DNA from: Phaeobacter sp. 22II1-1F12B
Lineage (GTDB): Bacteria; Pseudomonadota; Alphaproteobacteria; Rhodobacterales; Rhodobacteraceae
Direction of reading: 5' to 3'
Assembly: GCF_002210165.1 (NCBI RefSeq)
Contig: NZ_AQQP01000006.1
Span: forward strand, 248,001-312,000
Length of the DNA stretch: 64,000 nt
Shown: positions 43,876-52,224 of the stretch, in pieces
How the letters are laid out: the number at the start of each line of letters is the position of its first letter
How positions within the stretch are numbered: position 1 is the first letter of the stretch
The notes under the pieces: generated by a model
What the model was told of the DNA's origin: nothing
Database searches by the model: none
Seen by the model: the letters and a program-made list of their open reading frames with translations, nothing else
Program-made: the position numbers and the translations under genes

Positions 43876-45357
43876 CTAAGCCTCGACCGCGACCGACGCC
43901 CGCACAGCCCGCGTATTCAGCTCCTCATACAGCGCCTGCGCCTCGGCCAGCAGCTCGGGCGAATAGACCGAGCTATCCCCCAGATCCGCTCCCGGCCGGA
44001 AATACTTCGTAAAATCCATCCCCCCATGATCCAGCCCGATCCGGTCGCATAGCGCGTCCATCGTACCCTGCGGATCGGAGCGCAGATCGTCCTGCGCCAC
44101 AAGGTGAGCCCCCTCCCCGTTCTGCCGGATCTCGCGAAAGGCCGCGATCCAGTAGGCCAGCCAGTAATCGGGAGACGTTGACTCCCGCCCTCCCGGCACG
44201 AACCCGTCAAAGGCAATCGGACGCATCAACTCGCCGAACTCAAGATGGCCGATGTCATTCATATAGCGCCGCGAAAACGGGTCTTCCGCGTGACGGGTCA
44301 GGAAATTCTCGTGCTGCCGGAGGAGCGAGGCCGCATGGGTCACCGGGTGTCGCAGCGGCACGATCACCTCGGCCCCCGGAAACATCTCGGGGATCACCGT
44401 CAGCCGCGCGATATTGGCATTGTTCTTCGATACGTAATGCACATCGCCGCCCGCCGCCTTGTCGCCCTTGCGCAGCAGAATTATCTTGGACATGTGACGC
44501 CGCATCACGTCGCGGGCCTTTTCCTTTATGTCCCCCGGACGCCAGAGCGCGATCTTGTTGCCGTTGTATTTCTCAGGCCAATAAAGCCGCCAGAGCACCT
44601 CGTCAAAGGCTTCGGGGCTTTCGAGGTCGATCTCCATCCCGTCCCCATGCGCCCGCTCGCGCCGCGCCACCGACCGGTTGCCACTCACCTTGTTCCACAA
44701 CAAAGGCGCGGTCAGAAACGGCATATCCGCATAGCGATGCGTGGCCACGTTCGGCAGGTCATGCAGTGCGTTCAGCAACGCCGTTGTCCCGCCCCGCGCC
44801 AGCGAAGTGATGAATATAGGCCCCGCCGGTTTCACCCCGGCGATCTTGCCGGAAAACAGGCTGTCGTCGCTTGCCGCCAGCCGCCGCATCAGCCCCGGCG
44901 AGGCAAAGGCCAGCGTATGCACCATCTGGTCGCCCGCGCTGTAGCCCTCGCTCGGCTCGGCCTCTTTCTTGCCGCCAAATACACGCGACAGGATCGACCC
45001 GACCGCGATCGCCACGACCGACACGATGACGATAAACTCCCAGCTCAGCATCATGTCCATCGACGCCTCAAGCGGCACCAGCCCCAGCCAATCGGCCGCG
45101 TAGATCGGCACCGCCGCCGCCAGCAGCGACAGGATCAGCCGCAGGGCCAGCCCGCCGGTCTTCTTGATCAGGTCCAGCCCGTTGCGCCGGATGCTGGCCT
45201 CTTTTTCTTCATCGGACAGGGCCGGATCGAACATGGCCGCGATCCCGGCCGAGATCGCCGCAAAGACGCCCTGCGATGATGCGACAAGTCGCGTTTTCCA
45301 GATGCCGAGGCCGAAACCGACCACGGCAACAAGGCAGACAAGTACAGGACCGATCAA
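43876..45357 (-). CDS. Membrane-anchored sulfotransferase family protein
   Basis: A 493-residue protein with about three N-terminal hydrophobic segments (1-22, near 70-92 and near 107-126) and a cytosolic sulfotransferase domain. The 5'-phosphosulfate-binding loop is PIFITSLARGGTTALLNAL (about 182-200), and the 3'-phosphate loop is probably VIVPLRHPVTHAASLL. The enzyme would transfer sulfate from PAPS to a hydroxyl or amine of a surface molecule. It ends a three-gene operon after an arylsulfotransferase and a small membrane protein, separated by only 2 bases from the latter. Acceptor unknown. Confidence 0.78.
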   Translation of the reverse strand: MIGPVLVCLVAVVGFGLGIWKTRLVASSQGVFAAISAGIAAMFDPALSDEEKEASIRRNGLDLIKKTGGLALRLILSLLAAAVPIYAADWLGLVPLEASMDMMLSWEFIVIVSVVAIAVGSILSRVFGGKKEAEPSEGYSAGDQMVHTLAFASPGLMRRLAASDDSLFSGKIAGVKPAGPIFITSLARGGTTALLNALHDLPNVATHRYADMPFLTAPLLWNKVSGNRSVARRERAHGDGMEIDLESPEAFDEVLWRLYWPEKYNGNKIALWRPGDIKEKARDVMRRHMSKIILLRKGDKAAGGDVHYVSKNNANIARLTVIPEMFPGAEVIVPLRHPVTHAASLLRQHENFLTRHAEDPFSRRYMNDIGHLEFGELMRPIAFDGFVPGGRESTSPDYWLAYWIAAFREIRQNGEGAHLVAQDDLRSDPQGTMDALCDRIGLDHGGMDFTKYFRPGADLGDSSVYSPELLAEAQALYEELNTRAVRASVAVEA

Positions 45358-45359
45358 GT

Positions 45360-45587
45360 TCAGCTATCGCGGCTGGTAACTGTCGGCGTGTCGGACTTGC
45401 GCGATTTCAGCATCCGCTTGACCGGGTACCACACGAACCCGACCACCAGCAGCACGACGCCCACGGCCAGCGCGATGGTCAGGGCGATAGCACCCAGCCC
45501 GGCGCCCGGTCCGATATAGGCATGGGCAGGGCCCGCCGCGTTCAGAATGCTCAAAGCCAGAGCGAAGGTCATCAATTTCCGTTGCAT
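45360..45587 (-). CDS. Small membrane protein with AYIGPGAG motif
   Basis: A 75-residue protein: signal-like N-terminus (MTFALALSILNAAGPAHA), then the motif AYIGPGAGLGAIA directly after the presumed cleavage site, one transmembrane helix (LTIALAVGVVLLVVGFVWYPV) and a short basic/serine tail. The YIGPGAG peptide recurs in small exported proteins that neighbour sulfotransferases in several bacteria. It overlaps the arylsulfotransferase end by 16 bases and precedes the membrane sulfotransferase by 2 bases. A role in membrane docking of the two enzymes is an inference. Confidence 0.75.
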   Translation of the reverse strand: MQRKLMTFALALSILNAAGPAHAYIGPGAGLGAIALTIALAVGVVLLVVGFVWYPVKRMLKSRKSDTPTVTSRDS

Positions 45588-46915
45588 GTCAGTTCAGCCT
45601 CTTTGAAAAAATTTTCGTCAAGTTCTGGGGGTAGTACTTCGGCCCAGTAAATCCGAAGCAGTCCTTCTTCGGTCTGGTTCTCGTAGCGCCAGGCTAATTT
45701 CCTGTCGGGGGTATATTCCACCAAGCGGCCATCATCGGAAACGACGATCAGCGTATTGCCATTCGGCAGGGGCTGATGGACGCTCATGATCTGGCTGAAA
45801 AATTCCGTTTCCGGGTCGGCGCCGTCGACGACCACGCGCCGCTCTCCGGTCACCGCGTTGAACTCGATGATGCGGCTGCCCTTGGCCGGCTCCTGCACAT
45901 CCATGCTGAAGGTCCGGTTGTCATAAACCGATATCCAGTCGCCTTCGACGAAATCCGGGTCGTGTTGGCGCATCACCTGCCCGACATTCACGTATTTCAG
46001 TTCCAGCGTTTCCGGGTCCATCACGAAGATCCCCGAGATATTGCGGAGCGAGAACATGACATCGCCGGTCTCGAATATCTCCGATTCCATGCCCTCGGGA
46101 AACGTGTCTATGTCGTTCAGATGCAACGTATCGCCCCAGACCCCGTCGCCGGGATTAACCCTGTCCGATACGTATAGCAGGCCTTCGTAATCGCTGTTCA
46201 ACAACACGTCGATCACCGGGATCGTGCGCAGGATTTCGCCGTCGATGCTGATGTTCTGCATGGTCCAGTCGCGCAGGTTCGGCCCGTGCATCGGATAGGG
46301 CAGAACCCCTTCCTGAGGCCGCCGTTCGGCCGAGGCCCAGATCGTCCCGTCGGGCGCGTAATTGACCGAGTGGTGCCCAAGATTGTCGAGCTTCCACATC
46401 AGGTTGCCGCAGACATCCAGCCGGAACGTGCTATAATGCTCGAAATTCGCAACCAGCGACCCATCCGGCAGGATCATCGCCCCGTGCAGGTAGATGCTGT
46501 CGGCAGGCCGAGGCGAAAAATCGCCCTCATCTCCGGGCCAGATCTCCTGCCAGTTCGGCTTCCACGAATGGATCACGCGGCCTTCGCGGTCCATCACCTT
46601 CACCTCGGTATGGCGCGTCTTGTAATCCCCCGCGACCGCGACCAGCCCCGGCGCAACCTGATCCGGCAACGGCCAGTCGATCGGGTTTTCCGAAGGCGGA
46701 CGTGACGATTGCAGCAGCTTGTCGCTTGGTGCGAGCACTTCCTTAACCGTGATGATCCCGCGCAGCATCAGCGGCCAGGGCTGCAGGTTCATCCGGATCG
46801 CAAGGATGCCGTAGCAGAACGAACCAAACATCAGGATAAATCCCGCGATGGTTAGGAAAATTATCTTCGACCAGTCTCGTTTTTGCGGCGACGATCCTTG
46901 GGCACTCTTATTCAT
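45572..46915 (-). CDS. Arylsulfotransferase family protein (ASST), membrane-anchored
   Basis: A 447-residue protein with one N-terminal membrane anchor (IIFLTIAGFILMFGSFCYGIL, about 19-39) and an exported beta-propeller-like body of the arylsulfotransferase family. Segments LHGAMILPDGSLVANFEHYSTFRLDVCGNLMWKLD and NLGHHSVNYAPDGTIWASAE carry the conserved histidines (G-H-H-S) expected for sulfate transfer; VHQPLPNGNTLIVVSDDGRLVEYTPD is a further family repeat. ASSTs move sulfate between aryl donors independently of PAPS. First gene of the operon with the small membrane protein and sulfotransferase. Confidence 0.82.
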   Translation of the reverse strand: MNKSAQGSSPQKRDWSKIIFLTIAGFILMFGSFCYGILAIRMNLQPWPLMLRGIITVKEVLAPSDKLLQSSRPPSENPIDWPLPDQVAPGLVAVAGDYKTRHTEVKVMDREGRVIHSWKPNWQEIWPGDEGDFSPRPADSIYLHGAMILPDGSLVANFEHYSTFRLDVCGNLMWKLDNLGHHSVNYAPDGTIWASAERRPQEGVLPYPMHGPNLRDWTMQNISIDGEILRTIPVIDVLLNSDYEGLLYVSDRVNPGDGVWGDTLHLNDIDTFPEGMESEIFETGDVMFSLRNISGIFVMDPETLELKYVNVGQVMRQHDPDFVEGDWISVYDNRTFSMDVQEPAKGSRIIEFNAVTGERRVVVDGADPETEFFSQIMSVHQPLPNGNTLIVVSDDGRLVEYTPDRKLAWRYENQTEEGLLRIYWAEVLPPELDENFFKEAELTCNGN

Positions 46916-47392
46916 TCAATCCTCGCAACAAACTCGAACATTCTGCAACAGAGGGGAAAAATCTTATTCAATCACCTTTACGGTGACTCGTCAGACGGCG
47001 TCTTTCCAGAAAAAAATGGCCTAGCGCTTACATTTGACCGCGATCCGCAGGTTTCGACAATTTCCATAGCATCCGCGCGGGCCTCGCTCTCCCTGCAACC
47101 TCCGGCTGTGGCGCCGATGGCGCCCGGCTGTTCTGCCAACAGATTGTAACAGTCGGATTTTCGACCGACCTGACCGGAATAGCGGCTGAACAGCTGGGGC
47201 GACCCCGCCCGCGATTCGCGCCTCTCAAAGACAGTCCGCCCTGTAATTGCCGCCGCCGCGCAGCTACCGAATGGCAACCTCTGGTCACATGGGTCAAATT
47301 CTCTGAATCTCGCTTGCACCGATCCCGGATTCGCCTTCCCCCACCCTTCCGGCTCTGACATACTGCCGCCCAACCAACAAAAGAGCAGCCGC
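46916..47392. other. 477-base divergent intergenic region, no gene recognised
   Basis: The region lies between the divergent starts of the arylsulfotransferase gene and parE. Reading both strands I find no frame with coding character or homology. It has a small stem TCACC-N5-GGTGA around 46977-46991. Its length is unusual for this compact segment and would accommodate two promoters and possibly a small RNA. Nothing further can be supported. Confidence 0.3.
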
Positions 47393-49348
47393 ATGAATGA
47401 TCTCCTCTCCGGGGCCGAGCCCACCGAGTACGACGCCTCTTCTATCGAAGTTCTCGAAGGTCTCGAACCGGTCCGCAAACGCCCGGGCATGTATATCGGG
47501 GGCACCGACGAACGCGCGCTACACCATCTTGTGGCCGAGGTGCTCGATAACTCCATGGACGAGGCGGTCGCCGGACATGCCAACCGGATCGAGGTTGAAC
47601 TGCACAGCGATTATTCGATCACCATCCGCGACAACGGTCGCGGCATCCCGATCGACCCGCATCCCAAATTCCCCGGCAAATCCGCGCTCGAGGTTATCCT
47701 CTGCACGCTCCACGCGGGCGGCAAGTTTTCCGGCAAGGCGTACGAGACCTCCGGCGGTCTGCACGGGGTGGGCGCCTCGGTGGTGAACGCGCTCAGCGAT
47801 TCGATGGTCGTGCAGGTCGCCCGCGACCGCCAGCTTTTCGAACAGCGCTTCTCGCGCGGCATACCGCAAGGCCCGGTCGAACAGGTCGGCGCGGCGCCCA
47901 ACCGGCGCGGCACCACCGTCACGTTCCACGCGGATGAAGAGATTTTCGGCCATCACCGGTTCAAGCCCGCGCGGCTTTTCAAATCGATCCGCTCCAAGGC
48001 TTATCTGTTTTCAGGCGTCGAAATCCGCTGGAAGACCGCCATCGACGACGGGGAAACCCCGACCGAGGCGACATTTCACTTCCCCGGCGGCCTTGCCGAC
48101 TACCTGACCGAAACGCTGGGCAGCTCCTCCACCTATGCCGAGCGTCCCTTTGCCGGCACGGTCGATTTCAAGGAAAAGTTCAACACGCCTGGCAAGGTCG
48201 AATGGGCGATCAACTGGACCCCCTCGCGCGACGGTTTCATCCAGTCCTACTGTAACACGGTCCCCACGCCCGAGGGCGGCACGCATGAGGCCGGATTCTG
48301 GGCCGCGATCCTCAAGGGCATCCGCGCCTATGGCGAGCTGATCTCGAACCGCAAGGCCGCCTCGATCACCCGCGAAGACCTCGTGACCGGGGGCTGCGCG
48401 CTGGTCTCCTGTTTCATCCGAGAACCGGAATTCGTCGGCCAGACCAAGGACCGTCTTGCCACGACCGAGGCGCAGCGCCTTGTCGAGAACTCCGTGCGCG
48501 ACCATTTCGACAACTGGCTCGCCGCCGATACCAAATCGGCAGGCGCGATCCTCGACTTCCTCGTGCTCCGCGCCGAGGAACGCCTGCGCCGCCGTCAGGA
48601 AAAGGAAACCGCCCGCAAGAGCGCGACCAAGAAACTCCGCCTGCCCGGCAAGCTGGTCGACTGCTCCGCCACCGCCCGCGACGGCACCGAGCTTTTCATC
48701 GTCGAGGGCGACTCGGCGGGCGGCTCCGCCAAGATGGCCCGCGACCGCAAGACCCAAGCCCTGCTGCCGCTCCGCGGCAAGATCCTCAACGTACTCGGCG
48801 CGGCCTCTTCGAAACTCGGCTCCAACGCCGAAATTTCGGATCTTTCACAGGCCCTTGGCGTCGGGCTTGGCACGCGCTTCAACCTTGATGATCTGCGTTA
48901 TGACAAGATTATCATCATGACCGACGCCGATGTCGACGGCGCGCATATCGCCTCGCTGCTCATGACCTTCTTCTTTACCCAGATGCGCCCGATGATCGAC
49001 GCAGGCCACCTCTACCTCGCCTGCCCCCCGCTCTTCCGCCTGACGCAGGGCGCCAAGCGCATCTATTGCATCGACGAGGCCGAGCGTGACGAATGGCTGC
49101 AAAAAGGCCTTGGCGGCAAGGGCAAGATCGACGTTTCCCGCTTCAAGGGTCTTGGCGAAATGGACGCCAAGGACCTCAAGGAAACCACGATGGATCCGAA
49201 CTCCCGCAAGCTGATCCGCGTGACCATCGACGAAGACGAACCCGGCGAAACCGGCGACCTCGTCGAGCGACTCATGGGCAAGAAACCCGAACTGCGCTTT
49301 CAATACATTCAGGAGAATGCCAAGTTCGTTGAGGAACTGGATGTATGA
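47393..49348 (+). CDS. parE: DNA topoisomerase IV subunit B
   Basis: A 651-residue type IIA topoisomerase ATPase subunit. The GHKL ATPase has EVLDNSMDEAVAG (catalytic Glu49, Mg-binding Asn), DNGRGIP and GLHGVGASVVNALS; the transducer follows; the TOPRIM domain shows EGDSAGGSAKMARDRKTQALLPLRGKILNV and TDADVDGAHI. Length and the missing GyrB insert support ParE over GyrB. It pairs with ParC (not in the window) to decatenate daughter chromosomes. The next gene, a low-GC nuclease, starts 9 bases after its stop, which looks like a later insertion at the parE 3' end. Confidence 0.95.
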   Translation: MNDLLSGAEPTEYDASSIEVLEGLEPVRKRPGMYIGGTDERALHHLVAEVLDNSMDEAVAGHANRIEVELHSDYSITIRDNGRGIPIDPHPKFPGKSALEVILCTLHAGGKFSGKAYETSGGLHGVGASVVNALSDSMVVQVARDRQLFEQRFSRGIPQGPVEQVGAAPNRRGTTVTFHADEEIFGHHRFKPARLFKSIRSKAYLFSGVEIRWKTAIDDGETPTEATFHFPGGLADYLTETLGSSSTYAERPFAGTVDFKEKFNTPGKVEWAINWTPSRDGFIQSYCNTVPTPEGGTHEAGFWAAILKGIRAYGELISNRKAASITREDLVTGGCALVSCFIREPEFVGQTKDRLATTEAQRLVENSVRDHFDNWLAADTKSAGAILDFLVLRAEERLRRRQEKETARKSATKKLRLPGKLVDCSATARDGTELFIVEGDSAGGSAKMARDRKTQALLPLRGKILNVLGAASSKLGSNAEISDLSQALGVGLGTRFNLDDLRYDKIIIMTDADVDGAHIASLLMTFFFTQMRPMIDAGHLYLACPPLFRLTQGAKRIYCIDEAERDEWLQKGLGGKGKIDVSRFKGLGEMDAKDLKETTMDPNSRKLIRVTIDEDEPGETGDLVERLMGKKPELRFQYIQENAKFVEELDV

Positions 49349-49357
49349 GACTTAAGA

Positions 49358-50326
49358 ATGCTGCACTCTGGACTGGAAAAGCTAGCCAAAAGTTTCGTTT
49401 ATGAACGAGCAAAGCCCTTCGCAAATAACGAGCTAGGGAATTTCGTACGTCGCGACCTTGCAATTGAAGCTCGAAAACATCTCATATTCTTACCGTTTGA
49501 ACTGAAGACAAAAGGCAGCGTCGGAGCTGGCAACTGGGCGGCGGTGCCTTGGCTGGGTTTTTTTGACCCATTGGTGACAACGACAGCGACGAAAGGATTC
49601 TACGTTGTCTATCTTGTTAACCCGCAAACTGAAGAAATTTTTCTTTCTTTGAACCAGGGTACCACTGCGGTTTATCGCGAATTTGGTGAGCGCAAAGGGC
49701 GCGACATTTTACAAAGACGCGCCGGCGACATTAGGGACAGGCTACCTGAATTTACAGCTAATTTTGATTCTGACCCGATTGACTTAAACTCGCTGGAATC
49801 TCTACCATTAGGCTATCAAGCGGGCCACGCATTTGGCAGAAAATATGAAGCGGGAAAAATAAATGAGAAGTTATTTTACGCCGACCTTGAACGAATACTT
49901 TATTCATATGAAGCGTTAGTCGATCGGGGGGGCACTACCCCCACTGACACAATGTTTGAAGAGTCGGGAACACAAGATATCGTAGAAACGCGCAAGTACT
50001 TTTTATCTCGTAGAATCGAACGGGCGAGAAATGTTCGAGCCGCAGTGATTGCTCAACGCAGTCCAATCTGCGAAGCTTGTGGTTTAGACCCGGTCAAGCA
50101 CTATGGCTTTTCGGGCCCCCAACACAATACGCCTTTAGAGGTGCACCATATGAAGCCCATTCACGAACTTGCTGAAGGCGATTCAAGACGTTACAGGGTT
50201 CCGGACGACTTTTTGGTGCTGTGCCCGAATTGCCACAAGCTAATACATACTATAGAGGACACCTCGAATTTGAAACAATTAAAATCCAAGGTAAAATTTA
50301 AGTACGAACCCAAATACATCGATTAG
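49358..50326 (+). CDS. MrcB_N-like domain / HNH endonuclease (putative restriction protein)
   Basis: A 322-residue protein with two parts. Residues about 1-135 resemble the MrcB_N (DUF3578) domain: GAGNWAAVPWLGFFDP and GFYVVYLVNPQTEEIFLSLNQGTTAV. The C-terminus is an HNH nuclease: zinc cysteines CEAC (238-241) and CPNCH (289-293) around EVHHMKPI (261-268) with the catalytic histidine. Such proteins are predicted modification-dependent restriction enzymes. Base composition is strikingly AT-rich against parE, pointing to acquisition by transfer. ATG 49358 has only a weak upstream GAG. No methylase accompanies it. Confidence 0.82.
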   Translation: MLHSGLEKLAKSFVYERAKPFANNELGNFVRRDLAIEARKHLIFLPFELKTKGSVGAGNWAAVPWLGFFDPLVTTTATKGFYVVYLVNPQTEEIFLSLNQGTTAVYREFGERKGRDILQRRAGDIRDRLPEFTANFDSDPIDLNSLESLPLGYQAGHAFGRKYEAGKINEKLFYADLERILYSYEALVDRGGTTPTDTMFEESGTQDIVETRKYFLSRRIERARNVRAAVIAQRSPICEACGLDPVKHYGFSGPQHNTPLEVHHMKPIHELAEGDSRRYRVPDDFLVLCPNCHKLIHTIEDTSNLKQLKSKVKFKYEPKYID

Positions 50327-50416
50327 TACACCCCCGGATCGATTACTGGGCACATACAAAATTCTTTTACATAGGCACTAACCCTCCCGTTTAGACGCAA
50401 ACCAACAATCAACCTT

Positions 50417-50488
50417 TTTCATTCTCTAAAACATAGCCATCTACAATCTAAAGCCTCTCATTATTCGCCTTCAAAATAGAGAATGAAA
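50417..50488. repeat. 12-bp perfect inverted repeat pair
   Basis: Arms 50417-50428 and 50477-50488 are exact reverse complements; the 48 bases between them have no obvious content. It may be a long-range stem-loop or the end remnant of a small mobile element. Confidence 0.5.
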
Positions 50489-50674
50489 GTTTCAGCACCC
50501 ACTTTGAATATTAAAACTCTGGCCCTTCCGATTTCTAGCATCAAATTAATACTCAATGACCAATCATTAAGAGTCTCTAATTTGTGGCTGCAAGTAGGAG
50601 CCTAAGGGCGGATGCGCCGCCGATTTCTCCAACCATGCAAAAGGAATTCTTCTCCCTCACGTAAACGTATACCA

Positions 50675-50688
50675 TTTGTATATACAAA
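50675..50688. promoter_or_regulatory. Palindrome TTTGTATATACAAA
   Basis: A perfect 14-bp palindrome 29 bases upstream of the small secreted protein gene at 50717. It could be an operator overlapping the promoter; the central TATATA also makes it an easily melted site. Confidence 0.4.
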
Positions 50689-50716
50689 CCGTCACATAAC
50701 CGTTACACTCCACGGC

Positions 50717-51007
50717 ATGTCCAAACGTGCCCTCCCCTTGCTTGCCCTCCTCGCCACCCCGGCCTCGGCGGTCTCTCCCATTGCCGAGGCGATCTGCGAG
50801 CCGACACCCGCGATGCATGAGAAACTGACCGGCCAGTTCGGCGCCAGCCGCACGGCCTCGGGCATCCGCGACCCGGAACAGGTGATGGAGGTCTGGACCG
50901 ACGCGCAGGGCGACTGGACGCTGGTTGTCACCTACGCGCATGGCACCTCCTGCATCGTCGCGATGGGCGAACACTGGACCCCGCAAATCCCGACCGACCC
51001 CGCCTGA
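50717..51007 (+). CDS. Small secreted protein of unknown function
   Basis: A 96-residue protein with a signal peptide (KRALPLLALLATPASAVS). The mature part has two cysteines (AICEPTP and GTSCIVAMG) likely forming a disulfide, and a beta-rich stretch WTDAQGDWTLVVTYAHGTSC. I recognise the general form common in Rhodobacterales exported proteins but no named family. ATG 50717 begins the signal peptide; upstream in-frame codons fall in AT-rich spacer. GC content returns to normal from this gene on. Confidence 0.7.
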   Translation: MSKRALPLLALLATPASAVSPIAEAICEPTPAMHEKLTGQFGASRTASGIRDPEQVMEVWTDAQGDWTLVVTYAHGTSCIVAMGEHWTPQIPTDPA

Positions 51008-51335
51008 CAGGCCATGCCGCGCTGCGGCGGTGTACAGGGGGTGCACAGGTGCTGTACGGATGTCACCGGGCCTGAGAAAGCCGGTTTGCTGCAGATGCAG
51101 TACGACTGATTATCCTGAAAGGGGAAACAATGCTCCACTTCGGCCACGCACCGTTCACACCCTAAATTCTACGCAATCAACTTTTAACCAACCCACATTT
51201 CAACTCAAGCCATTGAGATATCAAAATAAATCAGGAATCTCCACCAAACCTCCCCATTTCGCGCACGGCTTCTCTACTTCGCCTTAACCTATCGTCCCTC
51301 TATACTTTTCCCTGTTGTTGTGTTGCGAGGGTCGG
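51008..51335. other. Intergenic region with structured, leader-like sequence; no gene assigned
   Basis: About 330 bases between two secreted-protein genes. The first half is GC-rich and can form stems (for example CCGGGC...GCCGG around 51067-51084); the second half is AT-rich. A short open frame of 11 codons (51130-51165, MLHFGHAPFTP) is preceded by AAAGGGGAAAC, a good ribosome-binding site. This may be a leader peptide or chance. CTGAGA and CTGAT strings recall a TPP riboswitch, but other required elements are absent. Confidence 0.3.
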
Positions 51336-52157
51336 ATGACCTGTTTTCTGCGCGGCGTCGTCGGTATGGCGCTTGTTCTGATATCATTTCCGGCCATGGC
51401 CGATCCCATCCGCTGGGCGTTGATAGACGACTGGGATGTGGGCTTTTACCCGGCGACGCGCGGTTGCCTTGCTTTCGCGCGCTTTGACGATACCGATTTC
51501 TTCATCGGGTTCGACACCTACGAAGAGGTACCCGCGCTGGATATCACCGTGCTCGACGGGCGGTGGGAATCGATTGAACAGAACTCGCGCTACCCGATCT
51601 CGCTCGTCTTCGGGGACCAGCCGCCGTGGACGCTCGACATGCTGGGCGTCTACATGGATGGCACGCCCGGCCTGAACATCCTGATCGACGCCTCGATGGA
51701 CCGGTCCGACACTTTTATCGATGAATTCCAGCGCGAAGCGGGTATGACATGGTCCTACGGCGATACCCAACTGGGCAAGTTCACCCTGCGCGGATCGCGG
51801 CGCGCCTTCGAAGAGGTCCGCGCCTGCCAGGAAGCGCATCAAGAGGAAATCCAGCGCATGGAGCTTGAGGAAAAGGGCATCATCGTGACCCCGGACGCCC
51901 TGCCCCTGCCCACGGAAACCGCCGCCAGCGTTGCACCCGCCGCCCAGACGGGTCTGAGCGCCCAGCGACCGCCAAGCTCGACTGCAAGGGCGTTATCCGG
52001 GCGTGCTGAGCTGGCCTTGACGGTGTCGCCACCAGCGGTAGAACAGGCCGCAACGCCGGATGTCACCAAGGCCCAGCCAATCGCCGCACAAAGCGTCGCG
52101 GCGCCGCTTACACCGATCGATCCCAAGGCCATCAGCGAACCACTCGCAAGTGATTGA
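51336..52157 (+). CDS. Exported protein of unknown function with low-complexity C-terminus
   Basis: A 273-residue protein with a signal peptide (LRGVVGMALVLISFPAMA). Residues about 25-170 form a folded domain with WDVGFYPATRGCLAFARFDDTDFFIGFDTYEE and two cysteines that may pair with RACQEAHQ; residues about 185-273 are Ala/Pro/Ser/Thr-rich and probably disordered. The overall look is similar to other uncharacterised alphaproteobacterial envelope proteins. ATG 51336 follows GAGG. Function unknown. Confidence 0.68.
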   Translation: MTCFLRGVVGMALVLISFPAMADPIRWALIDDWDVGFYPATRGCLAFARFDDTDFFIGFDTYEEVPALDITVLDGRWESIEQNSRYPISLVFGDQPPWTLDMLGVYMDGTPGLNILIDASMDRSDTFIDEFQREAGMTWSYGDTQLGKFTLRGSRRAFEEVRACQEAHQEEIQRMELEEKGIIVTPDALPLPTETAASVAPAAQTGLSAQRPPSSTARALSGRAELALTVSPPAVEQAATPDVTKAQPIAAQSVAAPLTPIDPKAISEPLASD

Positions 52158-52224
52158 TCTGTCTCCAGTCGACAGGCCCACAAACCCCCGCTAGGTTTGC
52201 AAAAAGACCAGCCAGGAGAGCAGG

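Larger units (their letters stand above)
50327..50716. other. AT-rich spacer after the nuclease gene, with inverted repeats
   Basis: About 390 bases of low-GC sequence without a frame I can support. It contains a perfect 12-bp inverted repeat (TTTCATTCTCTA at 50417-50428 and TAGAGAATGAAA at 50477-50488, 48 bases apart) and, near its end, a 14-bp palindrome at 50675-50688. Composition matches the nuclease gene, so it is probably part of the same acquired segment. Confidence 0.4.

Noticed and set aside
51008-51130. Possible TPP riboswitch because of CTGAGA and CTGAT strings
   Set aside because: The spacing and the required flanking helices (including the conserved GATCtGG-type 3' strand and the thi-gene context) are missing, and the downstream gene is not thiamine-related.
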